Positions 11,085 through 18,067 of a stretch of 39,481 nucleotides of DNA are shown here, one piece after another. Each line of letters opens with the position of its first letter. Position 1 is the first letter of the stretch. The notes under the pieces were generated by a model. That model was not told the DNA's origin and did not search any database. It worked only from the letters and a program-made list of their open reading frames with translations. The translations under genes were made by a program, and so were the position numbers. Source of the stretch: Myxococcales bacterium (lineage in GTDB: Bacteria; Myxococcota_A; SURF-8); NCBI GenBank assembly GCA_003598065.1, contig QZKR01000049.1, forward strand, positions 1 through 39,481, written 5' to 3'.

Positions 11085-11906
11085 TCACTTGCCGCGGAAG
11101 CTGGGCTTGCGCTTCTCCACGAACGCCTTGGTCCCCTCGACGCGATCCTCGGTGGTGAAGCTGTTCATGAAGCAGTCCACTTCGATGCGGCTGCCCTCGT
11201 CGAGCTCCTTGTGGTAGCCCTCGTTGATCGCCCGCTTGGAATCGACCACGGCCAGAGGCGCGCAGGCGATGATCCGCTGCGCCAGCCCCATGACGTTCTC
11301 CATCAGCGCCTCGGGCGGGAAGACGGCGTTGACCAGGCCGATCTCCCTGGCCCGCTGCACGTCGATGATGTCGCCGGTGTAGATCAGCTCCTTGGCGAGA
11401 TTGCGGCCGACGAGGCGCGGCAGCCGCTGCGTGCCGCCGAAGCCGGGGATCAGGCCGAGCTTCACCTCCGGCTGGCCGAACTTGGCGCGGTCGGAGGCGT
11501 AGATGATGTCGCAGGCCAGGGCCAGTTCCGTGCCGCCGCCCAGGGCGAAGCCGTCCACGGCGGCGATGACGGGAATCGGCAGCTTCTCCAGCCGGCGCAT
11601 CACCTCCTGGCCGAGTTCGACGAAATCGCGCGGCGTTTTCTTGTCGGCGGCGGGGATCGTGCTCATCAGCACGATGTCCGCGCCGGCGACGAAGGCGCGC
11701 GGCATGGGCTTCTTGCCTTCGGCGGGCTTGTCCTCCGCGCCGGTGACGATCAGCACGCGCAGCGCCTTGTCGGCCTCGACGATCTTGATCGCGTCGCGCA
11801 TCTCGGAGAGCGTCGCCAGGTTCAGGGCGTTGAGCGCCTTCGGCCGGTTGACGGTGATGACGGCGATCTCGCCCTTTTTCTCGAACAGGATGTTTTCATA
11901 AGCCAC
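11085..11906 (-). CDS. enoyl-CoA hydratase (crotonase)
   Basis: The 273-residue protein is a crotonase-fold hydratase that adds water to crotonyl-CoA or other short enoyl-CoAs. The oxyanion-hole segments are FVAGADI and [16 protein letters not shown]. The two catalytic acids of rat mitochondrial hydratase correspond to Glu127 (GGTEL) and Glu147 (GQPEV), so it should be a true hydratase rather than an isomerase or hydrolase. A short insertion of about 10 residues (around 58-68) precedes FVAGADI. The start is GTG at 11904-11906, supported by GAGGAGG five bases upstream. It lies 27 bases after the dehydrogenase that would use its product. Confidence 0.93.
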   Translation of the reverse strand: MAYENILFEKKGEIAVITVNRPKALNALNLATLSEMRDAIKIVEADKALRVLIVTGAEDKPAEGKKPMPRAFVAGADIVLMSTIPAADKKTPRDFVELGQEVMRRLEKLPIPVIAAVDGFALGGGTELALACDIIYASDRAKFGQPEVKLGLIPGFGGTQRLPRLVGRNLAKELIYTGDIIDVQRAREIGLVNAVFPPEALMENVMGLAQRIIACAPLAVVDSKRAINEGYHKELDEGSRIEVDCFMNSFTTEDRVEGTKAFVEKRKPSFRGK

Positions 11907-11933
11907 GATAGCCTCCTCGCGTCGGGAGAGGGA

Positions 11934-12779
<846 letters not shown>

Positions 12780-12798
12780 GGTCGGCTCCTTTCCCGCT

Positions 12799-13980
12799 TT
12801 ACAGCGCTTCGACGATCATGGCGTTGGCTTCGCCGCCGCCGATGCACAGCGTCGCCAGACCGCGCTTCTTGCCGGTCGTCTTGAGCGCGTAGAGCAGCGT
12901 TACCAGCAGGCGGGCGCCGGACCCGCCGATCGGATGGCCGAGGGCCACCGCGCCGCCGTGAATGTTGACCTTCTCCTCGGGGATGGACAGCTCGCGCATG
13001 GCGTACATCGTCACCACGGCGAAGGCCTCGTTGATCTCGAAGAGGTCCACGTCGCTCGCGGAGAGATTGGCGCGCTTCAACGCCTTTTTCACCGCGCCGG
13101 CGGGGGCGATGGTGAACCACTGCGGCGGCTCGGCGTGCTCGCCGTAGGAAACGATCTTCGCCAGCGGCTTGAGTCCCAGCGCCTTCGCCTTCTCGGCGGC
13201 CATCAGCACCACGGCGGCCGCGCCGTCGTTGATCGAGGAGGCGTTGGCGGCGGTCGTCACGCCGTCCTTGGAGAAAACCGGCTTCAAGGTCGGGATCTTG
13301 TCGAAGTTGACCTTGGCCGGGTTCTCGTCGGTATCGACGAGCGTCGGGCCCTTCTTGCCGGGGATCTCGACGGGAACGATCTCGGCCTTGAACAGCCCCT
13401 GCTCCTGGGCGGCCAGCGCCTTTTTGAAAGAGCGCGCGGCGAAGCCGTCGAGCGTTTCGCGGGAGAAGCCTTTTTCCTTGGCGCAAAGGTCGGCGAAGCC
13501 GCCCATGTGCGAATTGTTGTAGGGGTCCCAGAGGCCGTCGTTGACCATCAGGTCGATAATTTCACCCTTGGGCATCGACATCCGGTAGCCGGTGCGCGCC
13601 TGCGGCAGGGCGAAGGGGGCGTTGCTCATGCTCTCCATGCCGCCGGCGACCGCCACGTCCACGTTGCCCAGCGCGATTTCGTTGGCCGCGAGCTGCACCG
13701 CCTTGAGGCCGGAGCCGCAGACCTTGTTGATCGTCAGGCAGGGCACGGACGTCGGCAGGCCCGCGCCGAGCGTCGCCTGCCGCGCCGGGGCCTGGCCCTC
13801 GCCGCCGGTGAGTACGTTGCCCATGACGACGGTCTCCACCTGCTCCGGCTTGATTCCGGCCCGCTCGACGGCCGCCTTGATCGCCAGGGAGCCGAGCTTC
13901 ACCGCCGGAACCGACGCCAACGAGCCCAAAAACACGCCCACCGGCGTTCTGGCTGCGCTGACAATGACGACTTCACGCAT
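12799..13980 (-). CDS. acetyl-CoA C-acetyltransferase (thiolase II)
   Basis: The 393-residue enzyme cleaves acetoacetyl-CoA with CoA to two acetyl-CoA, or runs in reverse. All catalytic residues are present: nucleophile Cys88 in NKVCGSG, the INEAFAV motif, His349 in [12 protein letters not shown] and Cys379 in CIGGG. This contrasts with the two thiolase-fold proteins later in the same operon, which have lost theirs. AGGAG precedes ATG at 13980. It is the first enzyme gene after the regulator, 22 bases behind it. Confidence 0.95.
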   Translation of the reverse strand: MREVVIVSAARTPVGVFLGSLASVPAVKLGSLAIKAAVERAGIKPEQVETVVMGNVLTGGEGQAPARQATLGAGLPTSVPCLTINKVCGSGLKAVQLAANEIALGNVDVAVAGGMESMSNAPFALPQARTGYRMSMPKGEIIDLMVNDGLWDPYNNSHMGGFADLCAKEKGFSRETLDGFAARSFKKALAAQEQGLFKAEIVPVEIPGKKGPTLVDTDENPAKVNFDKIPTLKPVFSKDGVTTAANASSINDGAAAVVLMAAEKAKALGLKPLAKIVSYGEHAEPPQWFTIAPAGAVKKALKRANLSASDVDLFEINEAFAVVTMYAMRELSIPEEKVNIHGGAVALGHPIGGSGARLLVTLLYALKTTGKKRGLATLCIGGGEANAMIVEAL

Positions 13981-14002
13981 GGTAGTCTCCTTTCGTCGGG
14001 AG

Positions 14003-14395
14003 TTATTGAGAATTCCCTTGCTTCAGCTTATAGCCGATGCGGTCCCGGTACGCCTCGATCTCGCGCTGCAACTGCGAGAGCGCCGCGATGTTCTCGCTCA
14101 GGCGCCCCGCATGATTGTCGAGCAGTTCCAACAGGCGCACCAGGACTTTTTCATTGGACTGATGAATCCGGTAGATATTCTTGAGCTCGGCCATCTCGGC
14201 CAGGGAAAGGCCAAGTAATTTCAGCCGCTTGATGAATTTCAAGCGGCGCAGGTCTTCGTTGGTGTACAAGCGGCGATTGGCCTTGCGGCGCGGATGGTCC
14301 AGCAGCCCGATTTCCTCATAATACCGTATGGTTCGCGGGCTAAGCTCCACCGCCTCGGCCAACTCCCCAACGGTATAAGAGTTTTCTTCTTTCAT
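14003..14395 (-). CDS. MerR-family transcriptional regulator
   Basis: The 130-residue regulator has the MerR winged helix at the N terminus: YTVGELAEAVELSPRTIRYY, then EEIGLL and RRLYTNEDLRRL. A dimerising coiled coil runs over about 75-120. There is no Cys-rich C-terminal metal site, so it is not a metal sensor. MerR regulators without effector domains, such as LiuR, control branched-chain acyl-CoA catabolism in other proteobacteria, which fits the genes it leads (inference). It is the first gene of the operon, so it should control itself together with the enzymes. Its own Shine-Dalgarno is poor. Confidence 0.88.
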   Translation of the reverse strand: MKEENSYTVGELAEAVELSPRTIRYYEEIGLLDHPRRKANRRLYTNEDLRRLKFIKRLKLLGLSLAEMAELKNIYRIHQSNEKVLVRLLELLDNHAGRLSENIAALSQLQREIEAYRDRIGYKLKQGNSQ

Positions 14396-14420
14396 TTCAA
14401 TATGTTATATGTTTTCCTGC

Positions 14421-14436
14421 CAGTGAACGTCAAGTG
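14421..14436. promoter_or_regulatory. candidate operator for the MerR regulator
   Basis: An imperfect palindrome centred on ACGT (10 of 16 positions symmetric) lies just downstream of the operon's -10 box, around the expected transcription start. The position suits a repressor or autoregulator. This is a visual call only; no other copy was found in the window to support a motif. Confidence 0.3.
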
Positions 14437-14443
14437 TAGGATT

Positions 14444-14472
14444 GGCATAACAGATTGCGGCGGCGCTGTCAA
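14444..14472 (-). promoter_or_regulatory. promoter of the 13-gene acyl-CoA operon
   Basis: On the minus strand, TTGACA (14472-14467) is followed after 17 bases by TATGCC (14449-14444), preceded by TGT, which resembles an extended -10. The MerR gene starts about 50 bases downstream. A second weaker pair (TTGACG, then TATAAC after 18 bases) lies closer to the start codon and would give an almost leaderless message. Confidence 0.6.
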
Positions 14473-14570
14473 GCGGAAGCGCGCCCGATGACCATAACCC
14501 CATTAATCCGGCGGCCTTCCGCCGTTCCGGGAGGCGATCGGATTCCGAATGGATTATTTTCAGAATATCC

Positions 14571-14598
14571 TTGACACGATTGGCGGATCGGGTAGGCT
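14571..14598 (+). promoter_or_regulatory. candidate promoter of the parA-like operon
   Basis: TTGACA at 14571-14576 is followed after 16 bases by TAGGCT at 14593-14598. The GTG start of the ParA gene is at 14649. With the opposing promoter at 14444-14472 this makes a divergent control region of about 250 bases (14396-14648) with no gene in it. Confidence 0.5.
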
Positions 14599-14648
14599 GA
14601 AAACGCTTATGAAGCTACTTATGTAAGCAGTTGCGCAAGGAGGACGGC

Positions 14649-15689
14649 GTGGAAGCCAGAGGCGCCGCGCTCGAACGCTGCCGCGTCTGCGGCCGCAGTT
14701 TCGCCCCGCGGTTTTCCTTTCAGGTCGTGCGCGCCGCGCAGGGGGCCCGCTACTACTGCAGCCAGCGCTGTCTGCTGCGGGAACGGATGGCCGAAAACGC
14801 CAAGGCGACGTGCTCCGTCTGCGGCGCGAGCTTCACGCCGGAATTCGCCTACCAGCGGGCGCTGATCAACGGCGAGACGCGTTTCTACTGCAGCGAGGTC
14901 TGCGCCGAGCGCTACAAGATCGACCGCCGCCGGGCGCGCGGCACGCGCCGCATCGCCGTCTTGAACCAGAAGGGCGGCACGGGCAAGACCACCACGTCGG
15001 TCAACCTCGCCGCCGGGCTGGCCACGCGCGGTTTCAACGTGCTCTTGATCGACATGGACGCGCAGGGGAACGTCGGCATCTCCCTGGGCATCGTCGGCGA
15101 CAGGGGCGTCTATCATCTGCTGATGGAAGGCCTGCCCGTGGAAGAATGCTCCGTGCCGATCCGGGCCAACCTCGACATCATCACCAGCAACGAAATGCTG
15201 GCCGCCGCCGAGGTGAAGCTGGCCAACCGCCCCACGGGCCGCGAACTGGCGCTCAAGGAGGCGCTGATCGGCCGGGGCGGCGAAAAGGGCTACGACTACG
15301 TCATCCTCGATTGCCCGCCGGCCCTGTCGCTTGTGAATCAGAACGCCCTCGTCTACGCCGACGAGGTGCTCGTGCCCGTCTCCTGCGACTTTCTGGCGAT
15401 GGTCGGCGTCAAGCAGGTCCTGCGCACCATCCACAACATGAACAACTTCATGGGCAAGCCGGTGTCGATCTGCGGCGTTCTGCCGACGTTCTACGACGTC
15501 CGCACTAGGCTGTCCCAGGAAGTGCTGGACAATCTCAAGGAATACTTCAAAGACAAAACCCTCACGCCGATCCGCGTCAGCACGAGGCTCAAGGAAGCGC
15601 CGAGCCACAAGCAGACGATTTTCGAATACGCGCCCACGTCCAACGCGGCGTCGGATTATCTGGCCCTGGTGGACCGGCTTGTGAACTGA
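14649..15689 (+). CDS. ParA-family ATPase with two N-terminal treble-clef zinc fingers
   Basis: The 346-residue protein joins two modules. Residues 11-85 are two tandem Cys4 fingers (Cys11/14/37/41 and Cys55/58/81/85) spaced exactly 44 residues apart. Each has the pattern CxVCG-x(n)-YCSxxC, like MYM/TRASH-type fingers. From about 101 comes a ParA/Soj ATPase: deviant Walker A KGGTGKTT (108-115), IDMDAQGN, and ILDCPPALS as Walker B. ParA proteins move DNA or protein cargo by nucleotide-dependent dimerisation on the nucleoid. The fingers are not part of standard chromosomal ParA and may bind DNA, a partner or metal (inference). I chose GTG at 14649 because AAGGAGG precedes it by five bases; TTG at 14631 has no such site. 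The ribbon-helix-helix partner follows by 14 bases. Confidence 0.9.
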   Translation: MEARGAALERCRVCGRSFAPRFSFQVVRAAQGARYYCSQRCLLRERMAENAKATCSVCGASFTPEFAYQRALINGETRFYCSEVCAERYKIDRRRARGTRRIAVLNQKGGTGKTTTSVNLAAGLATRGFNVLLIDMDAQGNVGISLGIVGDRGVYHLLMEGLPVEECSVPIRANLDIITSNEMLAAAEVKLANRPTGRELALKEALIGRGGEKGYDYVILDCPPALSLVNQNALVYADEVLVPVSCDFLAMVGVKQVLRTIHNMNNFMGKPVSICGVLPTFYDVRTRLSQEVLDNLKEYFKDKTLTPIRVSTRLKEAPSHKQTIFEYAPTSNAASDYLALVDRLVN

Positions 15690-15703
15690 CGGAGGAGGTC
15701 CAG

Positions 15704-15997
15704 ATGAAGAAACGCAGCGCGCTGCCGACCAACCCGCTCGACAACGACCCGATGGTGGAGACGTTCTACCGCGTCGGCAAACGCGGCCGCGCCACGGTCG
15801 CGGAGGCGAAGGCGGCGAAAGAGAAACCGCAGCACTACAAAGTATGCTGCATCTCGCTCTATACGGAAGACATCGACCGGCTCGACGAAATGGTGACCAA
15901 GCTGAAGAAGCTGGGGTATACGAAGGCCAACAAAAGCCAGGTGATCCGTTACGCCCTGGCCCACGTCGATGTCGAGAAGATGCCGAAGCAGATCTAG
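15704..15997 (+). CDS. small ribbon-helix-helix protein, likely ParA partner
   Basis: The 97-residue basic protein has a disordered N-terminal half. Its C-terminal half matches a ribbon-helix-helix fold: a strand near CCISLYTED, helix DIDRLDEMVTKLKKLG, then SQVIRYALAHV. Plasmid ParA ATPases of type Ib pair with RHH centromere-binding proteins such as ParG, so it probably binds DNA sites and stimulates the upstream ATPase (inference). GGAGGAGG precedes the ATG. The TAG stop lies inside the left copy of a 24-bp direct repeat, at the edge of a hairpin-rich element. Confidence 0.8.
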   Translation: MKKRSALPTNPLDNDPMVETFYRVGKRGRATVAEAKAAKEKPQHYKVCCISLYTEDIDRLDEMVTKLKKLGYTKANKSQVIRYALAHVDVEKMPKQI

Positions 15998-16013
15998 GCT
16001 CAGGCGCCTTTCG
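15990..16013. repeat. 24-bp direct repeat, left copy
   Basis: This 24-base sequence recurs perfectly at 16276-16299 and nowhere else I could see. The left copy covers the last codons and stop of the ribbon-helix-helix gene. It also holds a dead copy of the last codons and stop of the esterase gene, whose live end lies in the right copy. This is what a target duplication at a tight convergent gene junction would leave. Confidence 0.9.
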
Positions 16014-16275
16014 GTTCCCCGATGGAGCACGGTTGCACCGTGCTCCACATATTTAAGGGCCGTAGGAGCGGCGATGGCAAGCGGTGTGCGTGTGCCGTGC
16101 TTTGCTTGCAAAGCATGAGAGGGTGAAAACACATGGCTTGCAAGCAAGCCATGGCACACACCCCGCATGCGCCCGTCGCTGCAAGATTCAGCAGACATGC
16201 TTGTCGAGGACTCCAAGCATGCCACACCCTCGGAAAACGTGTGGAGCACAGTACAACTGTGCTCCATCCCAAGGA
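16014..16275. mobile_element. 262-bp hairpin-rich MITE/REP-like element
   Basis: The element lies exactly between two 24-bp direct repeats. It contains at least five perfect hairpins: 16023-16047 (11-bp stem, 3-base loop), 16098-16115 (7 bp), 16132-16153 (9 bp), 16196-16221 (8 bp) and 16242-16266 (11 bp, 3-base loop). The first and last hairpins are near-copies in inverted orientation, so the ends form a terminal inverted repeat of about 27 bases with a few mismatches. No protein of note is encoded. This pattern suggests a non-autonomous mobile element. It may also serve as a double terminator between the convergent genes. No transposase is nearby. Confidence 0.65.
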
Positions 16276-16299
16276 AGATCTAGGCTCAGGCGCCTTTCG
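16276..16299. repeat. 24-bp direct repeat, right copy
   Basis: This is a perfect copy of the sequence at 15990-16013. It contains the real stop codon (TGA on the minus strand) and last codons of the esterase gene. In the ancestral state without the element, the stops of the two convergent genes would have been only about two bases apart. Confidence 0.9.
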
Positions 16300-17074
16300 T
16301 TTCTTCCAGAAGCCAGCTCATGATGCCGGGCAGGCGCGCCTGCCAGGCGGGTTCGTGGTGGAAGTGGCCCTCGGCGACCGCCACCTTGAGTTCGTGCGCC
16401 GCGTAGCCCAGTCCCCAAAGCTGATTGGCGAAGTCCTGGGTGACGGTGACGTAATCGAGGAAGGTGTCGTAGTACCAGTATTTTTCCAGCGTGCCGACGT
16501 CGAGATAGAGCTTGGTCCATAGCGCCGGCTTCCGCCGCCATTCGAGGAAGATCCGCCCGCCGCATTTCATCAGCGACGCCGAGACGCCCGCCGCGCGGCC
16601 GAAAACCTGGCTGTGGGCGTGGGCGAGATAGAGCGCCATCAGGCCGCCCATGCTCGATCCCATCACCGCCGTCCATTGGCGCTCCGGTCGGGTGCGCCAG
16701 GTCTTGTCGATGAAGGGCTTGAGTTGGTAGAGGATGAAGTCGGTCAGCGCCCGCCCGCGCCCGACGAGGTTGGCCGCCGGGTCGTCCCAGGGCGAATATT
16801 CCTCCAGCCGGTTCGGCAGATGATCGATGCCGACGACGATCCACGGCGGGATGCGGCCCTCGCCCGAAACCTTTTCCATCGCCGTGTTGGCGCACCAGGT
16901 GTCCCACAGGGCCGACTCGGGATGGTTGAAGACGTTCTGGCCGTCGAACATGTAAAGGACGCCGAAGCGCGTTTCTCCATCTTTGGCGTAGGCGTCGGGG
17001 ATGTAGACGCGGACCGTGCGCTCCAGGCTTTCGGCGTCGCTGTGGAAGTCGCGGATGATGTGCAGATGACCCAT
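16286..17074 (-). CDS. esterase of the enterochelin-esterase/esterase D family
   Basis: The 262-residue protein is an alpha/beta hydrolase of the putative esterase family (Fes, esterase D, feruloyl esterase type). The nucleophile is Ser141 in GSSMGG, the early strand reads GVLYMFDGQNVF, and the catalytic His is most likely in EGHFHHEPAW (about 237-240). There is no signal peptide, so it is probably cytoplasmic. AGG precedes the ATG at moderate spacing. It lies 42 bases after the SAM-hydrolase-like gene, so both may be co-transcribed; the functional link is unclear. The substrate is unknown. Confidence 0.85.
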   Translation of the reverse strand: MGHLHIIRDFHSDAESLERTVRVYIPDAYAKDGETRFGVLYMFDGQNVFNHPESALWDTWCANTAMEKVSGEGRIPPWIVVGIDHLPNRLEEYSPWDDPAANLVGRGRALTDFILYQLKPFIDKTWRTRPERQWTAVMGSSMGGLMALYLAHAHSQVFGRAAGVSASLMKCGGRIFLEWRRKPALWTKLYLDVGTLEKYWYYDTFLDYVTVTQDFANQLWGLGYAAHELKVAVAEGHFHHEPAWQARLPGIMSWLLEETKGA

Positions 17075-17116
17075 GGATGCCTCGGTGAAACCTGGTAGAG
17101 GGAGAAAAGGACGCGC

Positions 17117-17920
17117 TTAGAGAACCAATAATTTCACCTCCGCGCCGTTGGCGGCGCGCAGCGAGGCCAGGGCGCTGCCCGTGTTGACGGCGATCTCCAG
17201 ACGGCCGCCGCTGCCGATGTAAGCCAAGAGCTCGCCCGGCTGGACCTCGGCGAAGGTGCGGCGGATCGGGATCGGCTGGCCGGCGCACCAGGCGTAGACC
17301 TCCTGCTCAGGGTGTTCCTTGACATAACGCGCCGCTTCCTCCGCTGAAATCGAAGTGATGAGATTGCCGAAGACGTCGGCCGTCATCACTTCGCCGATGA
17401 GCTGATCGTCGAAACGCCGCACCGGATCGCCGGGCAGGACGAAAAGCGCGTCCAGGGGCGGGCCGAATTCGTCGGCGGGATAGCCGAGCGAGAGATAGGC
17501 CGCCACGGGAGCGAAGACGTCGCGGCCGTGGAAGGTGTGCGACGGGCGGTCGAGGAAATAGCGTTCGTTGACGATCTGCCAGATCGAGCGCACCTCGCCC
17601 GTTTTGTGCAGGAAGCCGAACAGGCCGTTGTCGGGGCCGACGAAAATCGCCTTCTCGGTTTCGACGATCACCGCCGGACGGTCGGTGCCGACGCCCGGAT
17701 CGACGACGGCGAGGTGGATCGTGCCCGTGGGGAAGTAGGGCGCGCTCTGCTCCAGGATCATCGCGCCTATGGCGACCGATTGCGGCGGCACGTCATGCGT
17801 AAGATCGACAAGGCGCGCCTCGGGATTGATGGTGAAGATCACTCCCTTCATCTGTCCGGCGTAGCCCATGCGGCTGCCGAAGTCGGTCAGTAGCGTGACG
17901 ACGCGCCCATAACTGGCCAT
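17117..17920 (-). CDS. SAM hydroxide adenosyltransferase/hydrolase (DUF62 family)
   Basis: The 267-residue protein matches the S-adenosylmethionine hydroxide adenosyltransferase family, related to the fluorinase and chlorinase. It has LLTDFG at 10-15, YAGQMKGVI, the THDVPPQSVAIGA segment, VDPGVGT and the FVGPDNGLF block. Members split SAM with water into adenosine and methionine; the halogenases share the fold but use other pocket residues. A SAM hydrolase is the default call. GGAG precedes the ATG. Upstream (17921-18067) is a short divergent gap shared with the next lipoprotein. Confidence 0.9.
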   Translation of the reverse strand: MASYGRVVTLLTDFGSRMGYAGQMKGVIFTINPEARLVDLTHDVPPQSVAIGAMILEQSAPYFPTGTIHLAVVDPGVGTDRPAVIVETEKAIFVGPDNGLFGFLHKTGEVRSIWQIVNERYFLDRPSHTFHGRDVFAPVAAYLSLGYPADEFGPPLDALFVLPGDPVRRFDDQLIGEVMTADVFGNLITSISAEEAARYVKEHPEQEVYAWCAGQPIPIRRTFAEVQPGELLAYIGSGGRLEIAVNTGSALASLRAANGAEVKLLVL

Positions 17921-17983
17921 GCTTGCTCTCCGCCTGTTCGCGAATGGATGTATCCTAGCGGATCGCCGGGCATTGTCAAATAT

Positions 17984-18011
17984 TTGCGGGCGGCTGGAAT
18001 TTGGTTAAGAT
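17984..18011 (+). promoter_or_regulatory. candidate promoter for the 829-residue lipoprotein
   Basis: TTGCGG (17984-17989) is followed after 16 bases by TAAGAT (18006-18011), with the ATG at 18068 and CAGGAGG just before it. The -35 match is modest. Confidence 0.35.
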
Positions 18012-18067
18012 AACCTGACGTCGGCGGCCGCGACGGCCGTTTCTTTTCCCAGCTTCAGGAGGACGAT

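Noticed and set aside
14631..14648. TTG at 14631 as the start of the ParA gene.
   Set aside because: The AAGGAGG site lies downstream of it and is correctly spaced for GTG at 14649.
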